Below, in pieces: positions 33,360-44,866 of a stretch of 64,000 nt of DNA. The stretch is from assembly GCA_029204225.1 (NCBI GenBank), contig CM055114.1:18796776-18860775 (forward strand), in the 5' to 3' direction. The notes below the pieces were generated by a model. It was given only the letters and a program-made list of their open reading frames with translations. It was not told where the DNA came from and ran no database searches. Position 1 is the stretch's first letter; every line of letters begins with the position of its first letter. The position numbers and the translations under genes are program-made. The stretch comes from Diphasiastrum complanatum. Lineage: Eukaryota; Streptophyta; Lycopodiopsida; Lycopodiales; Lycopodiaceae.

Positions 33360-34432
33360 TCAAAATTTTACTTTGATAAAAACAATTTAAAAGAATTACA
33401 ACATATATTATGACTAGAGCATTCCATGACGAACATAGCAAAAAAAATTACCTGGCCACTACGAAAAACAAGTTGAAAAAAATTATCATATTTTGTAAGG
33501 CTCTGTGTAGGATATTTCGAATCAAAAGACAGGCCTGTCTCTTGAGCACAGAGTGCTTTCAACTCTAGTTGATTCACATCTCTTGCTTTGTTGACTCACG
33601 TATTCTTTGTGAAAAAATTGAATTTTTTGTATCACGGTCATTTTCATCTGGTAGTCTTGATCAATATTATGATCCCAAGCCAATAATTTGGCTTCTTCCA
33701 CTTCAGGCCAGCAAATGCAGTAACACTCACAGTTCGAAAGATTGGAATATGGGGATACTCTTGAGATAATTATTTCCGGGCTTGTAAATTGTGTATGCCT
33801 CCAAGAACAAAAAAATGATATGAATCTAATAAAGAAAAATCAAAATTTGCAACAGCGTTGCATTCGTTGGAATCAACCAAAATAATAAAAGGAGTAACTA
33901 TGGCCTGTGTATGATGTTTAAATTTTATTTTTAAGTTATGTACATGTGTTTCATTCGATTCTCTTACTTCCATTGGCCTGTCTCCTGTTATTGGGTCTAC
34001 AGGTGGTCTATCACACTAATTTATATCTAAAATCAAAGTTGTTTTTTTAATTTTTTTTGTTTTATGAATATCTTCTCTTAATTTGGCAAGTTCAGAACTA
34101 TCTTGTAAGGGACGGATGGATGCACCAGGTAGAGACATCGATGGTTTGGTGACAGCTTTTTTGCTTTCAACAGATGGGATGGACTTATGGCGATGTGTAG
34201 CCATGGTCTTTGGGCGTGACTTGGGTCTAGTGGGAGAAGACTCTGAAATATTATGAGATCTCTTTTTTTCGGGATGAAAGACAGCTATAGTTTTATCCTC
34301 AACATTTTCAGAGGCCGATTTTGTGAGCTGAGCAGTGTTAGAAGCAAGCTTGCGAGGTCCAATAGATATACCTTTTGAACTCCGCAATGAAAAGGCCGGA
34401 TCTTTCCCCTCAGCAATAGCAGCTAGAACCAT
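33360..34432 (-). pseudogene. ParB-like domain protein, probably transposon-encoded, broken
   Basis: The minus strand starts with a 138-residue basic frame (MVLAAIAEGKDPAFSLRSSK to DIHKTKKIKKTT). An acceptor-like AAATTAG follows, then DRPPVDPITGDRPMEVRE, IVTPFIILVDSNE, YHFFVLGGIHNLQARK and, after one stop, LSQEYPHIPIFRTVSVTAFA. The order 'PI/V..., FxVLGGIHxxxAxKEL...YP...VxAxVxxGL' is that of the ParB-N/sulfiredoxin-like fold, where a G-x-H/R-R-x-x-A loop binds nucleotide or DNA. After a frame change come LPDENDRDTKNSIF and finally NQLELKALCAQETGLSFDSK (33577-33368). It is divergent from the DUF7869-like gene, with start codons about 230 bp apart, suggesting one two-gene element. It has a nonsense codon and at least one frameshift. 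Confidence 0.5.
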
Positions 34433-34665
34433 TTTTAAGCTAATTATAGATCAGACTCCAAACAAAAAAAAAAATACAAGAGAGATTTGAGATCTTCATC
34501 TGATATAACGAATCATAAAAAATAGTTGATTACAAAATTTGAGATTCGAAAAGTACGAAATATTATTTGTTGCTCATCCTGTTGTTTGCAAAAGTTGAGT
34601 ATCAGAGTAATTGAAAAATTAAGATCAACTTCTTTTTATGAAGTAAGGATGAGAAAAATTACTAT

Positions 34666-36440
34666 TTGTGTGCAACAGTGAGGCCGGACAAAAACTCATT
34701 TTTGTATTTTTCAAATGCTTTGGAGGTTTGTCGCAAAGCTTACAAAGTAGTTCATGCCATCATAGACTCATGGCTTCAACGAATGCATGCACGACTTCAG
34801 AAAGACCCAACATTACAGGGATTCTTACATGGTCGAACTGTTTCTCCATATGTTTCAAATGCAACTGCTTGGCTAAAACATTTCATAGATGTGCACGGAA
34901 AGAAATTGCCTAATTTCTTATATTTTCACTTGTTGGATAAATTTACAAAATTAAAAATATTTTTGATGTACAAAGAGTTTGTCAAAACAAAAAATGTTCC
35001 GTGTTTGAGTTACTCATATTTTCTTAGAGTTTCAAAAAGAGATTTTGGACTGGTAAAGATTTCCAAAAAAACATGAATGACAGTATGCTCCACTTGGAGT
35101 TCTTAAAGGCTGCAAAACAACTTGCAAAGACCAATGACGAGAAAGATAAATATTAATCAAATTAATCATTCATTTTAATACTTTCTGTTTTGAAAAAATT
35201 TATGTTGCAGTCTTTTTGAATACCATTATGGTATGATCTTTATTCTATGAAATAAGTGAGTCATTGTATTGTCAGTGGATACTGCAAAAGCTCTTCAACT
35301 GCACAGAGATCAACAAACAGTTGAAAGACAAAAGGTTGCCAAGCATCAAAAGAAATGTTTGGAATGTCCACAAAAATATTTGGGCCTTGTTATTGATGGC
35401 ATGGATCAGAAGAAAACAATGCTGTCTCATTTTGTCACAGTGCCCAAAAATTTGAACGAGGTAAATTTTATTCAGGTTCATCTCATTGGAGCACTTGTGT
35501 TACATGGCACTTTGGAGTCCAAGGTCTTTTTTAATTATCCCAATGTTTGAAATAATCCAAATTTGACGATCATTATAAATAGGATTTTTGTTTGTAGGAC
35601 ATACCCACAATCAAATTGATCAAATGTTTAGTTGTTTTTCTAAGAGGTTGAGATGCAAGAAAGCATTTTCATTACCAGTGCTTCAAAGCATTGTTGAGGA
35701 ATTGTATGTGCCAAAGCCAAACGTGTCATTAATCAACCACACATATGATATTCGTAATTATGTTAAGGCGTCCAACGAAACAAAACGATGCGTAGCTAAT
35801 ATTAATTATATTAGCTTTCAGCACCAGTTTAAAATCAATTGTAACTAATCAGGCATTATATTATTATGGGGCAAACTATTTTCAAATTCAGTTTCGTGGC
35901 TACCTTTTGAAGGAGTTCAATTTTTGCTTAACATTCCATCGACTCAAATCAAGCTTGTTGTGTTGTCTCCCTTGAAGTCCATGCTAGAAGGACAAAAGGC
36001 GCAAAGAGAACATCGTGAGATTGATCCATTTGCCTCATTCATTTTTCTGGAATCAAGTATTCAAGCAACTTATCATTTTTTTGATGAGTTTGATTAGCAT
36101 TGGTGGATGGACTTTTTCGAGGAACAAAAAATCAATTTGCTCAATCTCGATGCAAAGTGAGAAACGTGACATTCATGTGGGCTCAAGGAAGAATAGGCAA
36201 AGTGTAAAAGCTGCAAAAATGAAATGGCGCAGTGATTTGAATGAAATCCAAATTCAAAGCCTTGTTGCACTTCTAGCTTCAGAAAACAATGAAAGACATC
36301 CATTTTGGATTGCCAAAGTACTTGGTTTATTCAAAACAACAATCAAACATAATTACTATGTGTCCATTGGTTGCGCACCACTTCAGCGAATGCTTTTTTG
36401 GAAAGGTACAAACTCGAAATGTTGCAAGTAGATCTCATTA
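34666..36440 (+). pseudogene. DUF7869-like (RNase H-like) transposon protein, copy 3, longest
   Basis: Plus-strand blocks: 34666-35076 (VCRKAYKVVHAIIDSWLQRM, NATAWLKHFIDVHGKKLPNF, VPCLSYSYFLRVSKRDFGLV), 35275-35550 (YLGLVIDGMDQKKTMLSHF and VHLIGALVLHG), 35588-35848 (VGHTHNQIDQMFSCFSKRLR), and a C-terminal part to 36440 that is near-identical to 21.98-22.66 kb in reverse. The 'DGMDQ ... GHTHxxIDQMFS' pattern is typical of DUF7869-type proteins, in which these acidic residues may form an RNase H-like site. Block 1 lacks the expected Cys motif and frames shift between blocks. Some gaps look like introns (acceptor TATTGTCAG at about 35273). Probably a transposase relative; no longer functional. 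Confidence 0.55.
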
Positions 36441-37399
36441 TTTATATAATATAAGAGAACTAGCACCAAGAAGAGACAATAAGGGATACAAATTTAGATG
36501 CAGACATGGACCAAGAAGGAGCTCCAGACATTCAAAAAACAACGGACAACCAAACTGCTGAAGTCAGTCCATCTTCATCAAGGGCTAGAGTATTATTTCA
36601 AAAACTGGTCACCATTGAAGATCAAATTCAAAATTGTTTGCATCGACATCCGCATATGTCCTCGAGGGGTGGCTAGGTGATTAGATTCAAAACCTCCAAG
36701 ATAGAGGTCGAGAAATAATTGGACAAAATACTCACATTGGGAGAGCAGTTCGCATGACGTAAGACAATTTTTGAAAAAGCGTCTAATTCTATTACAAGCT
36801 ACATTGCCAGCCCTCACCAATTGTGGGTGGATTCCTATTATTTGTCGATGCCAAGACGCAATAAATGAGAAGATTTGGGCGTGTCATTGGATCAAATCAG
36901 CATGCACACCCCAAATTGGCCCATCATTTATCAAACCTTCAATTGACAAATTTCAATCGATTTTATTAGGCTCTCCAATTTTATGGTGCTGAGTACCGCA
37001 ACTCACCAGATCCAACTGTGCGACAATCGGCCATTTTTGTAAATGATTTGTCCAAGTCGGCATCCACTGCTACGACATGGGATGATTGCCTACATCCATT
37101 GGCATTTAATCCAAATCTTCCGATGGTGTCCAATAAAGTCCAAGACCAGTTGCCGATCGCAAGGTTATACTATTGTGCAACCATGCTAGGAGGTTCTTGG
37201 AAGTTAAGGTTTCTGGCCCAACTTCCAATTGCCTTGCAGGAGCTAATAAGTGCTTTTTTCTACACAAGTACGATTTCACTATAGAGCACCTAGAATTCAT
37301 GGAGAAGGTGCAGTACCATCTCATCAAGGTACGACACAAGGCTAAAAGTGAATAATCTTGCGAGATGTCGTGGGACCGCCACCAGTTTTGGTGGGGGAT
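36441..37399 (+). other. Unclassified, possibly 3' end of an LTR element
   Basis: Short plus-strand frames without motifs. The stretch ends TTTTGGTGGGGGATAC, which resembles a polypurine tract, followed by TGTTGGAGGG at about 37402. This could be the 3' LTR start of a Gypsy-like element. No matching second LTR was found, so the call is weak. Confidence 0.25.
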
Positions 37400-37658
37400 A
37401 CTGTTGGAGGGTTTGCGGATCCCAAGGCAACCCTAATTCTAGCTAATAAGTGAGAGGGATTTGGCACCTTGCGTGTGTAAGTCCAACTCGATGATCACAT
37501 AGAGATTTGATAATTAGGAAGTTAATAAAAGGACTTTAGGTCTTTTTGCATGACTTTTAATGTCGCAGGCCTACATGTCAAGTTAGTGAATAAAGTTGGG
37601 ACTCCCACCAAAATTGGTTTAAATTCAAATTCAAATTGGTTCTCTCCAATTTTGATTT

Positions 37659-37840
37659 ACTAAATTCGAGTGTATTGATTATCTATCGAAACATATCGGT
37701 TTTAACTTAACCATTTACAAACTAGTATAGCAGCTTAAGTTCTATAACAAAAGGGCTAGTATGCCTCCATAAGCAAAGCTTTTAACTACAAACAAAAGTA
37801 ATAGGATATAAGAAAGGGATCATGTGAGCCTTCACATGTC
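37659..37840. repeat. Direct repeat, copy 1
   Basis: Shares 'attcgagtgtattgatt', 'accatttacaaactagtata' and 'gggatcatgtgagccttcac' in the same order with 42700-42862. The two copies enclose the gag-like region and the 41.1 kb ORF, so they may be decayed element ends. Confidence 0.65.
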
Positions 37841-38037
37841 CTCGCCCTCATCTCCATTAGCTCCTGATGATGATGAAGATGTGGAACTATAAGTTCGTCC
37901 AACCATATATCGAACGTAGCTTTTCTCATTGTATCTGCTATTCCTCTAGTGGACGCAACAACGCTTGTGAAGCCCGTAAAGAAATTCACATTCAAGATTA
38001 CAGAATGACGTCCACATCCTAGCCTCTCCTCGATCAT
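37786..38037 (-). pseudogene. C-terminal fragment of an unrecognised ORF
   Basis: Minus-strand 83-residue frame containing FFTGFTSVVASTRGIADTMR and FDIWLDELIVPHLHHHQE. It overlaps the direct repeat, so the repeat includes the 3' end of a coding region. No domain recognised. Confidence 0.3.
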
Positions 38038-38059
38038 CTATTGTTAATTCAGAATATAA

Positions 38060-39110
38060 TCATGCTCTTCTATGAACTAGAGATTTCATTCTAAACTTTA
38101 GAAATGACAGATCATTAAGAAATTTTTTGTTAATCACATGTTTGAGCAGCACTACCCTTCCTCAAGATATGCGATATACAAACTTCCTTAGTCAGAGTAA
38201 GGTAATCCAGCCAAGAGTACATGATTGGTACAATAAGTATCGTCCTACAGATGAAACCTGCCAAGTCAGATGTTCGATTTGTCACCCATATTCGATGTGT
38301 TGGGTGAACCTCTCTCTTCTTCATCAATATGGACAATTGGTCAAAGTATAGAGAGCAGTTGTCCTCCCATTTAAGATATAATTTCCACAGGTTAGGGTAA
38401 TAATCATCAATCAAATTATCTAGCCGTTGTTTCTTAAAAACTTAGTGGTAGGAGTTATATGTGTTAGACCTAGCTCATAAGCCATTTCCTCTGTAATAAT
38501 ATTTACTCCAGAGTTTGAATCGATGGTCGATTTCTGGCTTCTTTTTTTCACCAACAATTCCTTAAGCTGCTTTTGATAAAATACAGACGAAAAATTGCCA
38601 TTTAATAAAACTACTTAGCAACTGTCGATATTATCATCCATCAAAGTCACTTATGAGTGTTGCAAAAAATAGCTTATTGCTATTTAACAAACTTACTGAA
38701 AATAGTAACGTAGTAAAAATAGCTCTAATTTGTCTGGTATAATTGTCATTTGAAAATTATGACATTTGAACATGCCATAGAATTTCATAGCTACTCTTTA
38801 ACATAACCACAGGTTGGTTGAAGTTTTCCGAGATCCTCAAGAATATCGTAACTCACCCGAGAGCTGGTAGCTTTATTGATTTTAGCTTTAGAAAGAATTT
38901 TACTACACATAGGTTCCTCAAATGAAACCTTCTTCTTTGATTGGGTTAATTCTTTGGAAAGCAATGATTCTACTTGATCAGTAATGTCTAGGGCAAAATA
39001 TTTTTTATCATTCCGATTATAAGTAGGATCATTTTGTATATCTTCTTGAGTAAGAGATTTATTAATCTTACTTTAGACAGGTTTAGATTGTTTGCACTTT
39101 TTTGTCTTCT
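38060..39110 (-). pseudogene. Decayed continuation of a gag-pol-like region
   Basis: The minus strand shows only broken frames. Around 38850-38930 a segment reads KATSSRVSYDILEDLGKLQP, resembling the gag-to-protease junction of plant Gypsy-type elements ('..DILEDLxKxxAxIS..'). Another frame at 38414-38130 has no recognisable motif. Confidence 0.3.
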
Positions 39111-39116
39111 TTTTTT

Positions 39117-40700
39117 TTACTCTGAAACAGGTTGAATTTGACTTTGACTATTCTTCTTAGCTTCGCTTCTAGTGGATACTTTATTAACTTGAAAATCCAA
39201 GTCACTAGTCCAAGTCACAAAATCTTTTGTACAAAACTCAATTCTCTGGACCACTTCATCCCTAGACTGGCTTTCCTTATTAGGTTCAGGCTTAACATAT
39301 TTTACCATCATTTTCTTGACTGATGGTTTAGGACATTTGGGAGTTATATGACCTTTCCCTTGGCAGTTTCCAGACAGGCGTACATAACCAATCTGTTTCT
39401 TGGGTTCAGGACACTCGGTGGAATAATGTCCCGATGCTCCACAATTATAACAAGTAGCATTATTTTTACCTCTTAAATTTGTAGGCTTTATTTGGTTTTA
39501 TACAAATTGTGGTGATACAAATTTATGGACTGGAACAACTTTTCATAGTTGATTTTGTTGATTAGAACTTATTCCTGGTTGATTTACATTCTTTGGGTTT
39601 GGAACCTAAATTTCATAAATAGGCTCATTCGTTTCAACCTCCACTAAATATACCAATTCATTTTCAGAGTTTTCTTTCTTAGCTTCTTCAATATAAGAGA
39701 CCGATGGTCTATTTTTGCACTCGGTGTAATGATGTCCTTCTTGTACGCCATACATTCAATTTGCCAATCATAGAAGCAGATCTCCTCTTATTTTTGGGCT
39801 GAAGAAGTTGAACTTTAAGCTCATCAAATTTCTTGCTTAAATCATACACTTCTCTTTTTCATGGGTTCTTTGGCTTTGAATCAGGCTTCTTTGAATCTTC
39901 ATGTAAGTTTCCCACCATTAGAACGTCTACTTTCTCGATGTGACCTCCTTGGTTTTTCATCTTCGCTTGAGCTAGAACTCGAGTATGAACTTGAGCTCGA
40001 AGAAGAACTCGATTCGAAATCAGAATCACTACTCGAGTCATCAAAGGACGATGATACATGATTTTTCTTTTTTGATGAAGAATGCTTAACATATCTATGG
40101 CTTCTCGATATTCTCGAAGTTTCATAATTCTCTGTCGTGGCAATGACATGCTCGAGGCTATCCACAGGCCCTTGCCTGCAATATTGATCTATTCTTTTTG
40201 GTAGACCGCCCAAAAACCATTCAATTGCATAGCCATAGGGTATTGTCCTGACAATTGTCCGATAAGCTTCTTTACCCTTTTGGTATATTTCCTCAAAGCA
40301 AGAATTGGTTCTTTAAATTGGTCCAAGTGGAAACTAGGGCTGGTTCAATCTGACTAAACCTGGTTCTAGCCTCTTTTCTTACTAGTCTAGAAAAAATCCT
40401 CAATTTATCCGCATCATGACTTTCTTTATTAACTAGAATTGAGACACATAGCTATCAGCATCCTCTGAGGCTCTTCCCTTGAAATAATCGTATCAAATCT
40501 TGGAGGAAGTTGAAGTTGGAGCCGCCATATCGTCTTGTTCACTGTCTCTTTTGTCCGAATAACATGGGCTAGAAGATTCCTCCTTTTCCGATTCGAACTC
40601 TAGTTCTTTTCAGGTCTTCTTGTTTGATCAATACGAGTATTTCGATTCCACTTTAGTTCTCTCTCTCTTTCTTCTCGTTCTCTTCTCGTCTCTCCTGTCA
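39117..40700 (-). pseudogene. Gag-like region with two CCHC zinc knuckles (Gypsy-type or related)
   Basis: On the minus strand a charged, Ser-rich N-terminal region (40213-39899, long Ser/Asp run) is followed by a coiled-coil-like KREVYDLSKKFDELKVQLLQ (about 39860-39800). Two knuckles then follow: CYNCGASGHYSTEC (about 39460-39415) and NCQGKGHITPKC (about 39375-39335). A hydrophilic tail ends VSTRSEAKKNSQSQIQ. Frames are broken in several places. Two knuckles, a coiled coil and a Ser-rich stretch suit a nucleocapsid protein of an LTR retroelement. Confidence 0.55.
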
Positions 40701-41117
40701 TTCTCTCCAATATTGGTCTTTGGACATAAAAGTGCAGAAAAATCGATTTATTTAAAATTTTAACATTTATAAGATCAAAAATTGATTTTACAATTTTATT
40801 TTTCGATAGATCAAAAATCGAATATTTGCAAAAAAATTCAACTTTGGATCGTATCGAGTCGAATATTTTTTATCTATTAAAATTTGATACTTGAACAAAG
40901 TTGATCCAAAGAGATTCAACACATAGAGAAATGGTAATCCTCCCTTCACACGATCTCGTGCGTCAACAATTGAGTACAATCAAGTGATATTTTCATCTTA
41001 TGATAGCTCACATCTTTTGAGAAATATTATAATCTTGTCAGAAAGACTGATCACATGATTTAAAATATTCTAGGATTATCTTTTAATCAACAACCTTTTC
41101 GCTTATAAATCCATCAA

Positions 41118-41510
41118 ATGATCCGCAATTTGCTAACACCTTCGCCATTTCAATCTCAATCTTCCGCTTATAGTGCTCTCTCTCTTGCTTCTGTCAAAAT
41201 GGCTAATCGTGGTGAAATCAAAGGTGGACACGTGATCAGAAGAAGAGTAATAATGTTGCAGTATGTCGATGAAGACTCTAGAATTACCTCTGAAAATTCT
41301 CCTCCTGCTAACTACTTTACCAACATGGAAGGGACGTCTTCTAAAGAATCAGAGTCAGAACAAGCAAAACCTGGTTCCGGAGAATACAGTATTCCGCTGG
41401 TTCGCAATCTTCCGGCACTAAAATTATTGACAATGTCGTTAATATTATGCACAGTTTTAAACCTGTTCAACTTGATTATGTCTCTGTATTACGGAACCCG
41501 TTTGATGTAG
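41118..41510 (+). CDS. Unrecognised 130-residue ORF with a C-terminal hydrophobic segment
   Basis: A TATAAAT-like box at 41102-41108 lies just upstream of the first ATG; an inner start is MANRGEIKGGHVIRRR (41201). The middle is Ser/Glu-rich and the C-terminus holds one hydrophobic stretch (LTMSLILCTVLNLFNLIMSL) that could be a tail anchor. It is divergent from the gag-like region. I do not recognise it; a chance ORF cannot be ruled out. Confidence 0.3.
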   Translation: MIRNLLTPSPFQSQSSAYSALSLASVKMANRGEIKGGHVIRRRVIMLQYVDEDSRITSENSPPANYFTNMEGTSSKESESEQAKPGSGEYSIPLVRNLPALKLLTMSLILCTVLNLFNLIMSLYYGTRLM

Positions 41511-42699
41511 AAATTTGTTGTTGAAATTTTGTGTAGTATTATATTAAGAAGACTCGATATTAGTACATCTTTGAATTCGAATATTACTTTTGTTTATATT
41601 GCAACATGCTTATTTCATGGACATGCATAATTCTTAATTGTTCTAACAATATCTTGATAACAAGTTTCGTGTCGTGCAGTCCAACAAAATTATCATTCTT
41701 CTTTTAAAAGACACCCGAGAATGATAATTTTTTTCTCAAATAAAGGAATAAGTCTTCTAAAATAGTCAACCTGTTCTAGGAATAATCTAAGCGAATGTCT
41801 GTCTTAAATGCTTCTAAAAAAATTCCTTCTGGACATTTTTGTTTCAGGTTCCTTGAACCACTACACAATATCTTTATCACAATTAAGACCAATTTTGATC
41901 CCCGACAACGGCTCTAAAATTCAACTTATGTTGTAGCTTACTGGACTCATTTCGCTAGATCTTGTGTAGTATAGAGGTTATCATTCCCCAAAGAGATTGA
42001 AGATATAGGTGTTATTGATGAAAAGGTGTCATATAGTGAAATTAATGATAAACTGGTCATCAACAAATGATAAACTAGTCATCAGCAGATGTTCAGAATA
42101 GACAGCCAATACCGCCTGGTGTTCATGAATTAAATGCCTATTCAAATCTACACATCATTCCAATATATCTAATAATCTTGTGCACACAATTTACACTTCA
42201 ACACTGATTCGAATTAGAGACCCCTCCAATTACACAAGACATATCAGAGAATCCACACAATTCTGATACTCTATGATAGTTGTATTGCATAAGTAGTTAA
42301 GTATTACTACAAATAAATTGGAGGATCTACACCACCAATTATCCCACTTATCAAAGCAACAAATGGCATATAGTTGTACTAAACATAGATCCATGACGTT
42401 CTTGATGCAACCTGAATTAGATTAATAGATTTATGTACTACGATGTGTATTCATCACGTTCAGGTTCAAAACATTTAGTTGGACAAAATTTTTTATCTTA
42501 GTACTAATTTGCAAAAGACGTAATCCCAGAAATATTAAGATAGCAAGAGTGAGACACAAGCATATACCAAATAAGGTCCTCAACCCTTCTATCTGAAATA
42601 TATTTCAATAAAGCAACTAATTACATCGACTCTTTATAGACTCGCGAATGTCCATAACTGCCTAACTGCTATAACTAATTCAGATATCAAATTACAAAA
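41511..42699. other. AT-rich non-genic DNA
   Basis: No gene supported. A small tandem repeat around 42046-42085 (AATGATAAACTRGTCATCAR) is the only structure seen. Confidence 0.5.
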
Positions 42700-42862
42700 T
42701 TCGAGTGTATTGATTTTCTAAACATTGATACATATCGATAACCATTTACAAACTAGTATAGAAGCTTTAAGTTATATAACAAAAGGGATGGTATGCCTCC
42801 ATAAACAAAGCTCTTAACTACAAACAAAAGTAAGGGATCATGTGAGCCTTCACAGTCATCCA
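42700..42862. repeat. Direct repeat, copy 2
   Basis: Partner of 37659-37840, same orientation, about 5.0 kb apart; it diverges right after 'gtgagccttcaca'. Further right (43010-43240) lies a cluster of CACATGTG-type dyads. Confidence 0.65.
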
Positions 42863-43337
42863 GATCCACCAATGGGAGTCATATATGCTAATTTTCCAAA
42901 GTTGACTATTCTCATTAGCTAGAACCAAAAAAGTTAGTCTTCCACATATATAAGAATATTCCCTATAAAATAGGATCTAATGGAATCTCTCAATCTTATC
43001 CACTACAATCTTATCCACATGTGTGAATAGCATCTTGACATGTGGGAGCATTTACTCATTCACATGGAAGTGCATTCTATTTACAAAAAGTTTGATCAAA
43101 ATGACTTTTTTCTAGATTCTACTCAAAGGTCAATTTCACACTTGTGTAAATCCATCTAAAATCAATCTAACTTTATAGAATTAATTTATATACATCCTTT
43201 CGCACGTGGGAACAGTCTCCACACATGTGAGATCCTATCATGATCAAATATCTCAAGATTAATCAAGTACATCAAGTTGGAAGTGACATTTTTAACATCC
43301 AAGACTAGGAGTATATTGAATCCTATACGTACTGGTC

Positions 43338-44673
43338 ATGGACATAATAGAGTTCAATATAACAAGTTTTTCAAGTTCCACAAACGACAAACTTCTGGAG
43401 TTTTTGAATGACAATGACATTCCATCTGACAAATTAGAGTATTTTTCCACTGTTTTTCTTGCACCTTTTAATATCAATAAGCTAGTTTATGAGAATTGTT
43501 ATAAATTACTTTCTCTTGATATTTTCTCTCAGATTATTACCACTCCAGTTAGGGATATAGATAGTTTTTTTTCATTCATTTTCTTGACCTTGTACATTCT
43601 CAACCATCCTCTAAGCACAAACATGATAGAAAGTATGCTAACCTACATAAACATTTTAAGAGAAATATATATTACGAGAGTCCAAAAGAGAAAATGTCTT
43701 CTTCTATTCAAAGGTATGGCGTTTTCTTTTATATATCTTTAGAAATTCCAAATGATGAGTCTCTTGAATCTTCTGATGTTCTCTTGATTGAAGCATCTGC
43801 ATCTACTTCAGACGACGTAGATGAAGTAGATACTGATATAGGGATTGAAGCTGAAGCATCCATGGCTTCAGATTATGAGCAAACTCCCTCTTGTTCTATA
43901 ATCCTCTCTGACTCTCTTTCAACTGCAACTCCCATTAATATATTAACTCTACTCAATGTTCCCATATAGTTTATAGATAATGACAATCATATTTCTTTTA
44001 ATGATACTGAAAATGTTTTGAATATGAGAGGATGAATTCCTCTCAATTTTTGCACAACATGTATCCGAATTTTCTAACATAATTGATTACACTTATAATG
44101 ATCTTGAAAGTGAGATAGATTTTGATAAATATAGCAATTGGAAATCTGGAAAGGAGGCATTGAAGGCCATAATTGAAAAATCGAAAGCCTATGAAGAAAC
44201 TTTGCCGAATGAGCAAGAATTATTTCCATAAAAAATATCCTCCAAAGATTCAGTATATCCCCTTGAGCAGTGTAGAGGCCATTGGAGGACATGACATTGG
44301 CAGAACAAACATCGTTAAATACGATGATCATGATCTGGTAAGTAGATATTATATTGGTATTGATATTGTGCAGTTTTTTTTTTTTTCAAACAAATGTTGA
44401 AGTTTGAGGTTGTATTGTGATGTTTCATTCTAAATTTATTTCTTGACTCTTTTACATGATGCTATTGAACTAGATGCTTTTGGTACGAGACATGGAGGCC
44501 TTCGAGGTGTATCACATGGGAGAAATGATATATCACTTTCTCATTATTCGAAAAACCCTCAAAATAATGAGATTTGTATATATCATTCATCTTTTAATCC
44601 ATATGTTGTCACTGTCATTATGGTCATCAAGCCATTATCTACAAGTTTAGCAGGCCATGACATTATACAATAA
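43338..44673 (+). pseudogene. Unrecognised multi-exon gene, copy B
   Basis: Paralogue of the minus-strand gene at 12139-13590. Block 1 (43338-43740) contains DKLEYFSTVFLAPFNINKLV. Block 2 begins after CTTTAG with EIPNDESLESSD (43743 on), is acidic (DDVDEVDTDIGIEAE), changes frame near 43970, and continues with HVSEFSNIIDYTYNDLES and AIGGHDIGRTNIVKYDDHDL to the donor GTAAGTAG at 44338. Block 3 starts DAIELDAFGTRHGGLR (44458) and continues NEICIYHSSFNPYVV and PLSTSLAGHDII to the stop. The exon 2/3 border lies at the same residue as in copy A, but the acceptor reads ACAT instead of ACAG. Function unknown; frame changes show decay. Confidence 0.55.
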
Positions 44674-44866
44674 TTATCTTTCCATTTACTTGATGTTCTT
44701 CTAATTTATAAAATCGAATAATGTATCTAACAACATTTTCGTAATCAAGAAATATATTATTGCAATCGTTGTGATTGAGCTCACCATATTCTGATTTGTA
44801 TAAATCAATTAAATGAAGTGGTTGGCCAACTCCTTTGAACATTTCGTCATTATAATAATTTCTTGT

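Noticed and set aside
39117-44673. Endogenous pararetrovirus
   Set aside because: Two zinc knuckles and a coiled coil could suggest it, but no movement protein or RT was found; an LTR-retroelement gag is simpler.
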